Positions 1-8,339 are shown, numbered from the stretch's first letter. The stretch: 64,000 nt of DNA from an uncultured bacterium (GCA_903826575.1 CAIKEU010000101.1:87824-151823), one strand, 5' to 3'. The notes: generated from the letters alone by a model not told the origin. Program-made: numbers and translations.

Positions 1-2
1 AG

Positions 3-1376
3 ACGCTGCTCGCCCGCGCGGTAGCTGGCGAGGCTGGGGTGCCCTTCTACTCAATCTCGGGCTCAGACTTTGTCGAGATGTTCGTTGGCGTTGGTGCCAG
101 CCGGGTTCGCGATCTATTCGAACAGGCCAAGGCCAACGCCCCAGCGATTGTCTTTGTTGATGAAATCGACGCCGTTGGACGCCATCGCGGCGCCGGAATG
201 GGTGGCGGTCACGACGAGCGTGAGCAGACCCTCAACCAGCTGCTCGTCGAAATGGATGGCTTTGATGTCACCGGCGGCGTAATTCTTATTGCGGCGACGA
301 ACCGTCCTGACATCCTCGACCCAGCACTTTTGCGTCCCGGTCGTTTTGATCGGCAGATTGCTGTTGGGGCTCCGGATTTGGTTGGCCGCGAACAGATTCT
401 GAAAGTGCACGCTAAGGGTAAGCCACTGTCCGATGACGTTGATCTGACGGCAGTTGCTCGTCGTACACCCGGCTTCACTGGAGCCGATCTAGCCAACGTG
501 CTGAACGAGGCGGCGTTGTTGACGGCGCGCAACGGTGGCAAGCTCATTGACAACGCAGCGCTTGATGAGGCGATTGATCGAGTGGTTGCCGGTCCACAGC
601 GTCGCACCCGATTGATGAGTGAGCACGAAAGGAAGATCACCGCGTACCACGAAGGTGGACACGCTCTGGTTGCTGCTGCGCTGCCACACAATGATCCCGT
701 GCACAAGATCACGATCCTGCCGCGTGGCAGGGCCTTGGGTTACACGATGGTGCTACCCGAGTCCGATAAGTACTCGCAGACGCGTGCTGAAATGCTCGAC
801 CAACTCGCGTACATGCTCGGTGGCCGAGCCGCAGAAGAGCTTGTCTTCCACGATCCCACGACGGGGGCAAGTAACGACATCGAGAAGGCAACTGCAGTGG
901 CCCGCGCGATGGTTACGCAGTACGGCATGACTGAGCGCCTTGGCGCCATTCGTTACGGCCAAGAGCAGGGTGAGGTTTTCATGGGCCGCGACTACGGTCA
1001 CACCCGTGACTACTCCGAAGATGTTGCTGCGGCCATCGACCAAGAGGTTCGCGGATTCATTGACGCGGCTCACCACGAAGCATTTGAGATCTTGGTCGAA
1101 AACCGAGATGTTCTCGATGCCCTCGTTGTCGAGTTGCTCGAGAAAGAGACCCTCGACAAGGAAGAAATTGCGCGCATCTTTGAACCACTGAATCGTCGTC
1201 CGATCCGGCCGGCGTGGACGGGCTCCTCACGCCGAACTCCAAGTGACCGGGGACCGGTTCAGTCGGCCAAGGAAGCGGCTGCGGTTTACGCGAACGGCAA
1301 CGGCCACGCTGCGACCAACGGGCATGCAACGGGTTCGCCAGCTCCGGTAGCGGGTGCATCCGAGGGCGGAGTCTAG
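3..1376 (+). CDS. ftsH: ATP-dependent zinc metalloprotease FtsH (3' part, truncated by window start)
   Basis: Membrane-anchored AAA+ protease that extracts and degrades membrane and short-lived proteins. The reading frame is open to the first base; the N-terminal membrane segments and most of the Walker A loop lie outside the window. What remains starts [15 protein letters not shown], followed by the Walker B region ([10 protein letters not shown]), the second region of homology ([20 protein letters not shown]), and the peptidase domain with the zinc motif HEGGH (nt 648-662; HEAGH is commoner in the family). The tail is Pro/Ala/Gly-rich and low in complexity, common in actinobacterial FtsH. 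The stop lies 2 nt before folE, so the genes are probably co-transcribed, as in other actinobacteria. Identity is certain; only the 5' end is missing. Confidence 0.97.
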   Translation, partial: TLLARAVAGEAGVPFYSISGSDFVEMFVGVGASRVRDLFEQAKANAPAIVFVDEIDAVGRHRGAGMGGGHDEREQTLNQLLVEMDGFDVTGGVILIAATNRPDILDPALLRPGRFDRQIAVGAPDLVGREQILKVHAKGKPLSDDVDLTAVARRTPGFTGADLANVLNEAALLTARNGGKLIDNAALDEAIDRVVAGPQRRTRLMSEHERKITAYHEGGHALVAAALPHNDPVHKITILPRGRALGYTMVLPESDKYSQTRAEMLDQLAYMLGGRAAEELVFHDPTTGASNDIEKATAVARAMVTQYGMTERLGAIRYGQEQGEVFMGRDYGHTRDYSEDVAAAIDQEVRGFIDAAHHEAFEILVENRDVLDALVVELLEKETLDKEEIARIFEPLNRRPIRPAWTGSSRRTPSDRGPVQSAKEAAAVYANGNGHAATNGHATGSPAPVAGASEGGV

Positions 1377-1378
1377 CC

Positions 1379-2008
1379 GTGTCAAATCAAGATGGTGCGC
1401 GTTCTCCGATCAGTCCGGTGAGTGCAGTTGATCAGGTAGAAATCCCGCCATTTGACTATGCGCGGGCCGAGGCGGCAGTTCGTGAGTTACTGATCGCGGT
1501 CGGTGAAGATCCGGATCGTGATGGTTTGTTGGATACGCCGGCGCGGGTGGCCCGCGCGTACGCCGAAATCTTTGCCGGCTTGCGCCAAGATCCGCGTGAA
1601 GTCCTGAGCACCACATTCGATCTCGTCCATGACGAGATGATTCTGGTTAAGGACATCGAGGTGTATTCAACCTGTGAACATCACCTTGTGCCGTTCCATG
1701 GTGTTGCGCACATCGGCTACATCCCGGGCACCAATGGCACGATCACTGGATTGTCCAAGCTCGCTCGATTGGTTGACGTTTATGCAAAGCGGCCGCAGGT
1801 GCAAGAGCGTCTAACCACTCAGATTGCGGATGCTCTCGTCGATATCTTGGCTCCTCGCGGTGCCATCGTCGTCGTTGAATGTGAGCACTTGTGCATGTCC
1901 ATGCGAGGTATCCGCAAGCCCGGCGCAAAGACGGTCACCAGCGCGGTGCGCGGCCAGCTGCGTGATTCAGCAACGCGCGCCGAAGCCATGAGCTTGATCC
2001 TCGGCTGA
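1379..2008 (+). CDS. folE: GTP cyclohydrolase I
   Basis: Converts GTP to 7,8-dihydroneopterin triphosphate, the first step of folate synthesis. The 209-residue product has the family hallmarks: the N-terminal helix [18 protein letters not shown], the zinc and catalytic segment [12 protein letters not shown], the [20 protein letters not shown] segment, and the second zinc cysteine in [12 protein letters not shown]. The length is normal for a type IA enzyme. GTG start, 2 nt after the ftsH stop. It is followed by folP, folB and folK, giving a nearly complete pterin branch. Confidence 0.97.
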   Translation: MSNQDGARSPISPVSAVDQVEIPPFDYARAEAAVRELLIAVGEDPDRDGLLDTPARVARAYAEIFAGLRQDPREVLSTTFDLVHDEMILVKDIEVYSTCEHHLVPFHGVAHIGYIPGTNGTITGLSKLARLVDVYAKRPQVQERLTTQIADALVDILAPRGAIVVVECEHLCMSMRGIRKPGAKTVTSAVRGQLRDSATRAEAMSLILG

Positions 2009-2031
2009 CGTCAGTCACTACGCTGGTTAAC

Positions 2032-2901
2032 GTGAGCCACTCACCTGTTCGGCCTGATGGCCTACCGCTGTCACTTGCCCAACTTGATCGCTGTGCCGTC
2101 ATGGGCATCATTAACGTGACCCCGGATTCTTTCTCCGATGGCGGTCGTTGGCTCGAATCGTCCACCGCGATCGACCACGGTTTCGCGCTCATGGCTGATG
2201 GGGCAGATCTCGTTGATATTGGTGGGGAGTCGACTCGACCCGGAGCTGAACGCATCCCCGAGGACGAGGAATTGCGTCGCGTCATTCCTGTGGTGAGTGC
2301 CTTGGCCCAGCAGGGTGTGCCGGTGAGTATCGACACGATGCGGGCTTCGGTGGCGCGAGCTGCAGTCGAGGCTGGTGCCGCGATCGTCAACGACATCAGC
2401 GGCGGCGCGGCTGACGAGACAATGTACGCGGTCGTGGCAGAACTTGGGGTCCCCTACATCGCGATGCACTGGCGCGGATTTAGCAACGAAATGGAACAGC
2501 TCGCTAACTACGAGAATGTTGTGCACGATGTCATCGCCGAATTGATGGTGCGGGTAAATGCAGCCCAAGCAGCAGGTGTTGACCCTCGGCGAATCGTCAT
2601 TGATCCCGGGCTGGGCTTTGCCAAGAAGGCCCACCATAACTGGGAGCTTCTTCGGCAGTTCCATCGGTTTACCGAGTTGGGTTACCCAATTCTGATTGGC
2701 GCTGCCCGCAAGAGATTCCTAGGCTCTGCTCTCGCAATCGATGGTGAGCCACGCCCAGTTGAGCAGCGTGATGCAGCCACGGACGCGGTGACTGTTCTGT
2801 CGGCCACCCATGGTGCCTGGTGTGTGCGCGTACATAGCCCGCGCGGAAGTCGGGACGCGGTCTGCGTGGTGCAAGCATGGAAGGGTGGGGATGAATCATG
2901 A
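2032..2901 (+). CDS. folP: Dihydropteroate synthase
   Basis: Condenses 6-hydroxymethyl-dihydropterin pyrophosphate with p-aminobenzoate to give dihydropteroate; the family is the sulfonamide target. TIM-barrel signatures are in order: MGIINVTPDSFSDGG, DIGGESTRPGA, AAIVNDISGG, the pterin-site segment DPGLGFAKKAHHN, and GAARKRFLG. At 289 residues it has normal length. It starts at GTG, 23 nt after folE, and its stop overlaps the folB start by 4 nt, indicating translational coupling. Confidence 0.97.
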   Translation: MSHSPVRPDGLPLSLAQLDRCAVMGIINVTPDSFSDGGRWLESSTAIDHGFALMADGADLVDIGGESTRPGAERIPEDEELRRVIPVVSALAQQGVPVSIDTMRASVARAAVEAGAAIVNDISGGAADETMYAVVAELGVPYIAMHWRGFSNEMEQLANYENVVHDVIAELMVRVNAAQAAGVDPRRIVIDPGLGFAKKAHHNWELLRQFHRFTELGYPILIGAARKRFLGSALAIDGEPRPVEQRDAATDAVTVLSATHGAWCVRVHSPRGSRDAVCVVQAWKGGDES

Positions 2902-3260
2902 ACCGCGATCGGATTTCGGTGACCGGTATTTCCGCACATGGATTTCATGGGGTCTTGGACTTTGAACGACGTGATGGTCAAACCTTCATCGTCGATGTAG
3001 ACCTTGGTGTTGACACTCGATCGGCGGCAGCGACCGATGATCTGAATCAGACGGTCAACTATGCCGACGTAGCAGCCGATGTGGTGTCGATCATCACGGG
3101 TGATCCACATGATCTGATCGAGACAGTGGCTCAACGTATTGCTGACGCCTGTTTGGCGTACCCACTCGTCCAGGATGTTGTTGTCGTCGTTCATAAACCG
3201 CAGGCCCCCGTTGGTGTTGCCTTTGGTGATGTGACTGTTCGAATTGAGCGAAGCCGTTGA
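2898..3260 (+). CDS. folB: Dihydroneopterin aldolase
   Basis: Cleaves 7,8-dihydroneopterin to 6-hydroxymethyl-dihydropterin and glycolaldehyde. This 120-residue tunnelling-fold protein has the typical N-terminus (ISVTGISAHGFHGVLDFERR), the NYADVA segment, and the ending VVVHKPQAPVGVAFGDVTV, including the conserved KP motif. It overlaps folP and folK by 4 nt each, so the three are tightly coupled. Confidence 0.95.
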   Translation: MNRDRISVTGISAHGFHGVLDFERRDGQTFIVDVDLGVDTRSAAATDDLNQTVNYADVAADVVSIITGDPHDLIETVAQRIADACLAYPLVQDVVVVVHKPQAPVGVAFGDVTVRIERSR

Positions 3261-3766
3261 GGCGCATCGCATTTGGTCTTGGTGCAAATCTGGGAGATCG
3301 CGTTGGGGCTCTGCAGGGAGCAGTCGACGTGATCGCTCCCAACCTGCGCGACCCTCGGGTATCGCGGGTGTACGAGACGGCACCTGTCGGAGGCCCGGAG
3401 CAGCCAGATTATGCGAACGCGGTACTCATCGGACTCAGCGATTCAGAACCGTTGGAATTGCTCGCGTTGGCACATCGAGCCGAGCAGTTGTGGAGTCGTA
3501 CTCGTGAAATTCATTGGGGCCCAAGAACTCTCGACGTCGATATCTTAGACGTAGAAGGCGTGCTGAGTGACGACCCAGTGATCACCCTGCCCCATCCGCG
3601 TGCCAGCCAGCGCTCATTTGTGGTCGTTCCGTGGCTAGAAATTGAACCCGACGCGGTCTTGGCTGATTCGACGCGGCTCGCGGACCTCACTGATGTGGTT
3701 GCTGATGTGAGTCATGCCGAAATCATTCACCCTCGTAAAGATGTTGAGTTGGTGATCCCGCGGTGA
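3257..3766 (+). CDS. folK: 6-hydroxymethyl-dihydropterin pyrophosphokinase
   Basis: Transfers pyrophosphate from ATP to 6-hydroxymethyl-dihydropterin, making the FolP substrate. The 169-residue protein shows IAFGLGANLGDRVGALQGAV at the N-terminus, the ETAPVGGPEQPDYANAV substrate loop, and the metal/ATP signature GPRTLDVDIL. The start is taken as TTG at 3257: it gives the family N-terminus directly and the same 4-nt overlap seen at neighbouring junctions. Its stop overlaps the next gene by 4 nt. Confidence 0.95.
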   Translation: MRRIAFGLGANLGDRVGALQGAVDVIAPNLRDPRVSRVYETAPVGGPEQPDYANAVLIGLSDSEPLELLALAHRAEQLWSRTREIHWGPRTLDVDILDVEGVLSDDPVITLPHPRASQRSFVVVPWLEIEPDAVLADSTRLADLTDVVADVSHAEIIHPRKDVELVIPR

Positions 3767-4236
3767 CGCCGACGAAGATTTCGACCCTGCTGGTGTTCGC
3801 GCTCGGCGCGGGGGCGGCCGGCTATGCAACGGCCAAACTCTTTGACGTATTCGCTAACCGAAACCTCCCTTTGTCGTGGAGCCTGCCCGGGCTGATGACG
3901 ATTTTGGCGGTCGCGATCTGGTTGTGGGCACGCGGAGTCTCAGCACGCTTAGAGGGTCGTTCAGGTGCCAAGCCCATTGAGCCGCTGGTTGTTGCCCGCT
4001 CGGCGGCGATCGCTATGGCCACTTCACGCACGGGTGCGCTTATTGGCGGTTTTGTTGTGGGAGTGATCGGCGCTCTCCTTGGCGGATGGGACGTCCTGTA
4101 CGTTCGCGAGCAGATCGTGTCCGGTGTGGCGACCGCAATAGCGTCCCTGCTTGCGGTACTTGCAGGGCTTGCTTTGGAACGGGCTTGTCGCGTTAGGCCT
4201 GACTCCGCTGACCCATCGTCAAGTGAAAGGCTCTAG
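3763..4236 (+). CDS. DUF3180 family membrane protein
   Basis: Small integral membrane protein (157 residues) of unknown function that in actinobacteria typically follows folK. Four hydrophobic stretches are visible, near residues 5-25, 38-55, 90-108 and 120-138, separated by a basic loop. GTG start overlapping the folK stop by 4 nt. Its stop codon is shared with a candidate -10 hexamer (TAGGGT) of the next gene. The family call rests on position and topology; biochemical role unknown. Confidence 0.85.
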   Translation: MTPTKISTLLVFALGAGAAGYATAKLFDVFANRNLPLSWSLPGLMTILAVAIWLWARGVSARLEGRSGAKPIEPLVVARSAAIAMATSRTGALIGGFVVGVIGALLGGWDVLYVREQIVSGVATAIASLLAVLAGLALERACRVRPDSADPSSSERL

Positions 4237-4239
4237 GGT
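4234..4239 (+). promoter_or_regulatory. Candidate leaderless -10 hexamer for the 4246 gene
   Basis: TAGGGT lies at -12 to -7 relative to the ATG at 4246, so transcription would begin at or next to the A of the start codon. It fits the actinobacterial TAnnnT -10 consensus. No clear -35 is visible. It overlaps the TAG stop of the upstream gene. Confidence 0.45.
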
Positions 4240-4245
4240 CTGACT

Positions 4246-4584
4246 ATGAGCGATCACCACAACAGTGAAGACCAGAACACCGACGACCAGAACACCGCGC
4301 CGCAGGATGCTCTTGAAGACATGTCCTACGCCGAACTGCGCGATCTAGCCTTCTCGATAGCTGAACATCGCTTAGATATCGGATTCTTCATCGACCTGAT
4401 GTCCCACACCACGGCCATCGCATCAGTGGCCGACGAGGGTGGATCGTTAGGTGACATCAGTGGCAGCCTCGTTGAGACGATCCACGCGGCAAAGCAGATC
4501 TTCGGCGCTGAGTCACTTGGTGAGCAGGAGCCACTGTTCCGGGCTCGGTACATCGAGTACATCCGCGAGCACCGCAGCTCCTGA
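4246..4584 (+). CDS. Small acidic protein of unknown function
   Basis: The 112-residue product has a disordered, Asp/Asn/Gln-rich N-terminus (about residues 1-22) followed by an apparently all-helical domain beginning MSYAELRDLAFSIAEHRLDI. No signal peptide, membrane segment or catalytic motif is seen, and I do not recognise a named family. It could be the end of the folate operon or, given the -10 hexamer exactly 6 nt before its ATG, be transcribed separately as a leaderless message. A hairpin follows its stop. Codon use and length suggest a genuine gene. Confidence 0.75.
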   Translation: MSDHHNSEDQNTDDQNTAPQDALEDMSYAELRDLAFSIAEHRLDIGFFIDLMSHTTAIASVADEGGSLGDISGSLVETIHAAKQIFGAESLGEQEPLFRARYIEYIREHRSS

Positions 4585-4587
4585 ACC

Positions 4588-4616
4588 CCGCCAGCGGCGA
4601 TTACATCCGCGGGCGG
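4588..4616. terminator. Hairpin between convergent genes
   Basis: Arms CCGCCAGCGG (4588-4597) and CCGCGGGCGG (4607-4616) pair over 10 positions with one mismatch around a 9-nt loop. It lies in the 37-nt gap between the 4246 gene and the convergent histidine kinase, so it may serve both. No T-run follows. Confidence 0.5.
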
Positions 4617-4621
4617 AGCGT

Positions 4622-5998
4622 CTAACGATTAAACCGGGCTCCGGCTCGAATACCACCCTGCGGTGATTGGTCGAGCCAGACCGAGCCGCCACTGGCTTGG
4701 GCGAGGGCGGATACGACGGCCAAGCCGAGCCCTGATCCGCCGTCGTCTTGACGGCCACGCCAGAACCGATCGAATGCTCGCACTCGATCTTCAGGCGATA
4801 AGCCAGGCCCAGCATCGTCGACCGTCATCTGGACGTGGTGCGTTGCGGGTGTGATCGTCACCACGATTCGCGAGCCATCGGGGACAACTTCTAACGCGTT
4901 ATCGATGTAGTTGTCGAGAATTTGTTCGGCCGCCGAGGGTACGGCGAAAGCGACTGCGACCGGCGGTGCAATGAGATCTATAGCGATGTCGCGTTCGGCA
5001 GCCAGTGATTCCCAAGATTCGATCCGCTCGCGGGCGATTGCACTGATATCGACGGGAGTTGGGACACTCTTTCGTCCATCCGCACGGGCAAGCATCAAGA
5101 GGCCGTCGACGAGTCGTTGCAATCGGTCGATTTCGTTTCGGGCCGCGTCAACGTGATCGACGGCAGGATCGTCCTCATCCATTAACTCGGCTGCTCGGTC
5201 CATCCGAAGACGTAGTGCAGTTAACGGAGTTCTGAGTTGATGAGAGGCGTCACCGGCGAAATCTCGTTGGCGTTCCACGAGCCCTTGAACGCGGTCGGCC
5301 ATAACGTTGAAACTGGCGGCGAGGTCGGCAATCTCTCCGCCACCGGCATCCTCCACTCGGGCATTCAAGTCACCATCGGCGATTGATTCGGCTGTGTCAC
5401 TGAGCCGGCGAATCCGGCGGGTAATCGCAGTGGACACCAGCCACGCGATCAGAGCGGCCGATAACAAACTGATCAGGCCGACCATCCACAGTGACCGAAT
5501 GGAACTGTTGATTTGGTCGTTGAGTTCGCTAGAGGGGTACGTCAGGCGAACTGCACCGAGGATCTGCTGCCCTGCCCTCGTGGGAACTGCGACGTAGATG
5601 AGTGGTTCGCCGAGAGTGCTTGACGTGCGCTCACCGCTGACGGTGTGCCCGGTCAGCGCATCGGTAACCTCAGGACGTTCGGCATTGGAGAAGTTCTGGC
5701 CGACATCGGCAGGAACTGAAGCCGCCACCGCCGTGCCCTTCGCATCGACGACTACCACGCGTGGTCCGTTTACAGTCGAGTACGCGGTCACTGCCTCATC
5801 GAGGGCGGCCTTTGCAACAGGGCTTGGTTGCTGAAGATATTCAACGGAGTACCCGGCCAGCGTGAATGCATCCGTTTGAAGCCCAGCGATGCGGGCGTTG
5901 AGTTCCTTGTCCCTGACGAAAGTGGACAGTGGAATGTTCTGGACGAGGAGCACCAGCGTGGTGAATCCGACCAGAATGAGGACGAGCCGCCATCTCAT
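4622..5998 (-). CDS. Sensor histidine kinase (HAMP / HisKA / HATPase)
   Basis: Membrane sensor kinase of 458 residues, partner of the response regulator 21 nt upstream. Order: N-terminal membrane segment (about residues 4-24), an extracytoplasmic sensor region (about 25-165) with a VVVVDAKG PAS/Cache-like strand, second membrane segment (about 172-192), HAMP (about 193-245), HisKA with the H-box FAGDASHQLRTPL, N-box ILDNYIDNAL, and glycine boxes DDAGPGL and GSGLGLAV. All catalytic elements are intact. The stimulus cannot be read from the sequence. Expected to act on the OmpR-type regulator encoded just before it in the same operon. Confidence 0.93.
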   Translation of the reverse strand: MRWRLVLILVGFTTLVLLVQNIPLSTFVRDKELNARIAGLQTDAFTLAGYSVEYLQQPSPVAKAALDEAVTAYSTVNGPRVVVVDAKGTAVAASVPADVGQNFSNAERPEVTDALTGHTVSGERTSSTLGEPLIYVAVPTRAGQQILGAVRLTYPSSELNDQINSSIRSLWMVGLISLLSAALIAWLVSTAITRRIRRLSDTAESIADGDLNARVEDAGGGEIADLAASFNVMADRVQGLVERQRDFAGDASHQLRTPLTALRLRMDRAAELMDEDDPAVDHVDAARNEIDRLQRLVDGLLMLARADGRKSVPTPVDISAIARERIESWESLAAERDIAIDLIAPPVAVAFAVPSAAEQILDNYIDNALEVVPDGSRIVVTITPATHHVQMTVDDAGPGLSPEDRVRAFDRFWRGRQDDGGSGLGLAVVSALAQASGGSVWLDQSPQGGIRAGARFNR

Positions 5999-6019
5999 GG
6001 CGCGTCAACCATGCTGTAC

Positions 6020-6700
6020 CTACTCGGGAAATCCGAGCCGAAAACCCACTCCGCGTACGGCCTCAATCCAGCCAGAATCTCCCAACTTCTTGCGTATCGC
6101 AGCCACGTGTGCGTCAACAGTTTTGGTGGCGCCGTACCAGTGCCCTTCCCAAACGTGCTCGAGAATTTCAGTTCGTCGACGCACAGCCCCGGGATCCTCG
6201 GCCAGATATGCCAGGACATCAAACTCTTTTGCGGTCAGTGCGATTTCCTCGCCATCGATGTGGACGCGCTGGGATCTGCGATCGATCGTCAAGCGCCCGA
6301 TCTCCTGCACCGCACTTGCTGGGGCTGCAGCAGGGGTCGGCTGGCTACGTCGAACGACGGCCCTGATTCGCGCGGACAGCTCACGCATCCCATAAGGCTT
6401 CACGAGATAGTCATCGGCACCGAGTTCTAGTGCGATCACTCGATCGGCCTCATCGTCGCGTGCTGACACCACGATGATCGGCGTTTCGCTTGTCGAGCGG
6501 ATCCGCCGACAGACCTCCTGACCGTCCATGTCGGGGAGGCCGAGATCGAGCAAAATCACGTCTAGGGAACTCATCAGCTTTGCGGCCTCAAGCGCAGCAG
6601 TACCGGATACGACGTGATCGACCGAATGTCCCAAGGCGGTAAGACCGTCAATCGCGGAAGCCGCAACGGATCGGTCGTCTTCGACTAAGAGGATGTGCAT
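6020..6700 (-). CDS. OmpR-family response regulator
   Basis: Two-component transcription factor of 226 residues. The receiver domain (about 1-120) starts MHILLVEDDRSV, has the phospho-acceptor aspartate in LLDLGLPDMDG, and the switch lysine in LVKPYG. The winged-helix effector domain (about 130-224) contains LTAKEFDVLAYL and ends VDAHVAAIRKKLG...GVGFRLG. The frame is open further upstream, but the ATG at 6700 is where receiver homology begins, so that start is preferred. Transcribed with the kinase and divergently from a secreted protein gene. The intergenic region holds repeats spaced like OmpR-type binding sites, suggesting autoregulation and control of the neighbour (inference). Confidence 0.93.
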   Translation of the reverse strand: MHILLVEDDRSVAASAIDGLTALGHSVDHVVSGTAALEAAKLMSSLDVILLDLGLPDMDGQEVCRRIRSTSETPIIVVSARDDEADRVIALELGADDYLVKPYGMRELSARIRAVVRRSQPTPAAAPASAVQEIGRLTIDRRSQRVHIDGEEIALTAKEFDVLAYLAEDPGAVRRRTEILEHVWEGHWYGATKTVDAHVAAIRKKLGDSGWIEAVRGVGFRLGFPE

Positions 6701-6740
6701 TCCACCATTGTGACCTGTTTTGGCGCATCTTGCGTGCACG

Positions 6741-6768
6741 GTTGTGTGACACAACGTGACGTTGTGTC
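6741..6768. promoter_or_regulatory. Candidate operator between response regulator and secreted protein
   Basis: GTTGTG-TGA-CACAAC (6741-6755) is a perfect inverted repeat. GTTGTGT recurs at 6761-6767, 20 bp from the first copy, and GTGAC occurs at 6746-6750 and 6756-6760, exactly 10 bp apart. OmpR-family regulators usually bind tandem half-sites about 10-11 bp apart, so this is a plausible site for the adjacent regulator. Not tested. Confidence 0.45.
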
Positions 6769-6855
6769 TGGTCTGAGGCTTTCTTATCCGTTCCTTGGAC
6801 AATTCAGGGAGCAATGGAGTGTGTACTGCGAGTTACGATTGGGGAGGAGGAAGAC

Positions 6856-7569
6856 GTGAAAAGACAAATTGGTGCGGTGACTGCACTGAGCGTGCTCGGG
6901 GTGCTTGCGTTGTCGGGCACTGCTGCAGCGATGAACGTGCGCGTGCTTAACTCATCTCCAACCGTCTCGTCCTTCGGTACGGCTGATGCCTTTGTGAGCC
7001 TTGACCATCAGCCGACGGTCGAACCTTCGTCGCCGGCAAGTGCGCAGAGTCCCACGCCCAGCACTTCGACGCCGAGTCAGATGCCATCGTCATCGCGCAC
7101 TGCCAGCCCTGAGTCGTCGCTTCCCGGGGCGACTGACAGGCCGGGTGACGGGCAGTCTGACGGTTCAGTTTCGTGGCCGCTTCCGCGCACTAGTCACCCC
7201 TCCTCGACACCTGACGTCAGGACAAATCCCTCGCAGGGTGTCGCTCCAACCCACAGCGCTAACCCGACGCATACTTCGAAGCCGGCGCAGAGCGCGACAC
7301 CTCGTCACAGTGAAAAGCCGTCGCGTAGTCCTAAACCAGCGCGTAGTCCTAAGCCAGCGCATAGTCCGAAACCAGCGCATAGTCCGGGTCCGACCTCTTC
7401 GCCGATTCAAACCTCCGCGCCGTCCGATTCGTCGCCAAGTTCCTCACCCTCCCGTAGCCACCGAAATGGTCAGGATGGGAACGGTGCAGGGTCGAATCGT
7501 TCGGGTAGCGGTGGATCAGGAACTGGTGGTTCAGGCAGTGGCGGGCAGGGCCAACCGCGCGACGACTAG
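6856..7569 (+). CDS. Secreted Ser/Pro-rich repeat protein of unknown function
   Basis: The start is set at GTG 6856, preceded by a strong Shine-Dalgarno (GGGGAGGAGG, 6841-6850). The 237-residue product has a signal peptide (KRQ...AVTALSVLGVLALSG, likely cleavage after TAAA) and then an almost entirely low-complexity region: Ser/Thr/Pro/Ala-rich to about residue 200, including perfect and near-perfect hexapeptides RSPKPA/HSPKPA (about 157-179), then a Gly/Ser-rich tail. No folded domain, LPxTG motif or C-terminal membrane anchor is visible, so it is probably released or held in the wall non-covalently. It is divergent from the two-component genes, which may control it. Mucin-like or wall-spacer roles are possible; no function is assigned. 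Confidence 0.8.
   Translation: MKRQIGAVTALSVLGVLALSGTAAAMNVRVLNSSPTVSSFGTADAFVSLDHQPTVEPSSPASAQSPTPSTSTPSQMPSSSRTASPESSLPGATDRPGDGQSDGSVSWPLPRTSHPSSTPDVRTNPSQGVAPTHSANPTHTSKPAQSATPRHSEKPSRSPKPARSPKPAHSPKPAHSPGPTSSPIQTSAPSDSSPSSSPSRSHRNGQDGNGAGSNRSGSGGSGTGGSGSGGQGQPRDD
7324..7395 (+). repeat. 18-nt coding tandem repeat (RSPKPA/HSPKPA)
   Basis: Three full 18-nt units (7324-7341, 7342-7359, 7360-7377) and a diverged partial copy, each encoding R/H-S-P-K-P-A. Differences between units are single bases, mostly at third positions, consistent with slippage expansion inside the secreted protein gene. Confidence 0.85.
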
Positions 7570-7599
7570 TAACTATGAGTTACATTTCGATCACATATT

Positions 7600-7613
7600 G
7601 TCACAACCGTGAC
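7600..7613. promoter_or_regulatory. Inverted repeat GTCAC-AACC-GTGAC
   Basis: Perfect 5-bp arms around a 4-nt spacer, 32 bp before the ATG at 7645. The right arm overlaps the position expected for a -35 element (7610-7615) relative to the -10 hexamer at 7633. The core CACAACCGTGACG resembles CACAACGTGACG in the operator candidate near 6750. It could be an operator or a weak hairpin after the upstream gene. Confidence 0.35.
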
Positions 7614-7632
7614 GAAATGCCCGACGACCGAT

Positions 7633-7638
7633 TAGGCT
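7633..7638 (+). promoter_or_regulatory. Candidate leaderless -10 hexamer for the 7645 gene
   Basis: TAGGCT sits at -12 to -7 of the ATG at 7645. No Shine-Dalgarno is present, which supports leaderless initiation and this start codon. Confidence 0.5.
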
Positions 7639-7644
7639 TTGACC

Positions 7645-8316
7645 ATGTTCGGCTCTGACTCCTCTCGCCACACCCGCGGTCGCGGTCGCGGTAAGGCGGC
7701 GTCCTTCGACGATGTACTGGCCGAATTGGCGCATGTCCGCAGCCAGAGTTACGTCGACGGCCTCGAGGTCGTCCGGCTTGGTGCCTTAGTCAATGGATTG
7801 ACGCACCACATCGATCGACTGGGCGAAGACCTTCAGGCAGCCCGTAACGAGGCCTTGAGCCTGCGCATGATGCCAACCACAGTCGATCCGCGGATCGAGC
7901 AGATGGCCCGTGAGATTCTTCAATTGCGCGATGTCATTGCTGCCCAGCAGTCTTCGATCGTTGACATGACCACGCGGGTAGGCGACCTACTCATCCAGGT
8001 GGCAAGCGCTGCACCACGGGAGCCGATTGCTGCACCTGCTCCACCTGCCCCGGTGCGTCAGGACGCTCCGGTGACGGTTATGGCAGCGGCGCGGGCGGTT
8101 GGTTCCCCAACGTATGACGACGGCCTCCGGTCCGAGTCGGCGGCGCACGCTGCTGCATCGGTAACCTCAGACGCCGAGGTTGCAATGCTCGGAGTAGATA
8201 ACTACGCCTTCGCAGTTGCTCCCTCACCATCGGCTGCTGTTTCAGAGCCGACTGGTGAGTTCGACGATGCTACTTTGCGTCGACTGCGTCTGATTCGACA
8301 GGCATTCGAGAGCTAA
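7645..8316 (+). CDS. Coiled-coil protein of unknown function
   Basis: Predicted cytoplasmic protein of 223 residues. It has a short basic Arg/Gly-rich N-terminus (HTRGRGRGKAASFDDVLAEL), a helical region of about residues 20-115 with heptad-like spacing (LTHHIDRLGEDLQAARNEAL; ILQLRDVIAAQQSSIVDMTT) likely to form a coiled coil, an Ala/Pro-rich linker, and a short C-terminal helix (DDATLRRLRLIRQAFES). The start at ATG 7645 rather than TTG 7639 is chosen because the TAGGCT hexamer lies 6 nt before it. Layout recalls scaffold or DivIVA-like proteins, but I see no DivIVA signature and assign no function. Confidence 0.75.
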   Translation: MFGSDSSRHTRGRGRGKAASFDDVLAELAHVRSQSYVDGLEVVRLGALVNGLTHHIDRLGEDLQAARNEALSLRMMPTTVDPRIEQMAREILQLRDVIAAQQSSIVDMTTRVGDLLIQVASAAPREPIAAPAPPAPVRQDAPVTVMAAARAVGSPTYDDGLRSESAAHAAASVTSDAEVAMLGVDNYAFAVAPSPSAAVSEPTGEFDDATLRRLRLIRQAFES

Positions 8317-8339
8317 GCCTCACGAAGAACCGAGTTGGA

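Noticed and set aside
5828..6430. 200-codon open frame on the plus strand opposite the kinase/regulator junction
   Set aside because: It lies antisense to two genes with complete, well-conserved domains and has no recognisable protein features; such shadows are expected at this base composition.
7324..7395. 18-nt repeats considered as a regulatory iteron array
   Set aside because: They are in frame, encode a fixed hexapeptide and lie well inside a secreted-protein gene.
7001..7612. 203-codon Arg-rich open frame overlapping the secreted Ser/Pro-rich gene in another frame
   Set aside because: Its composition is what Ser/Pro/Thr codons give when shifted. The other frame has a Shine-Dalgarno, a signal peptide and in-frame repeats.
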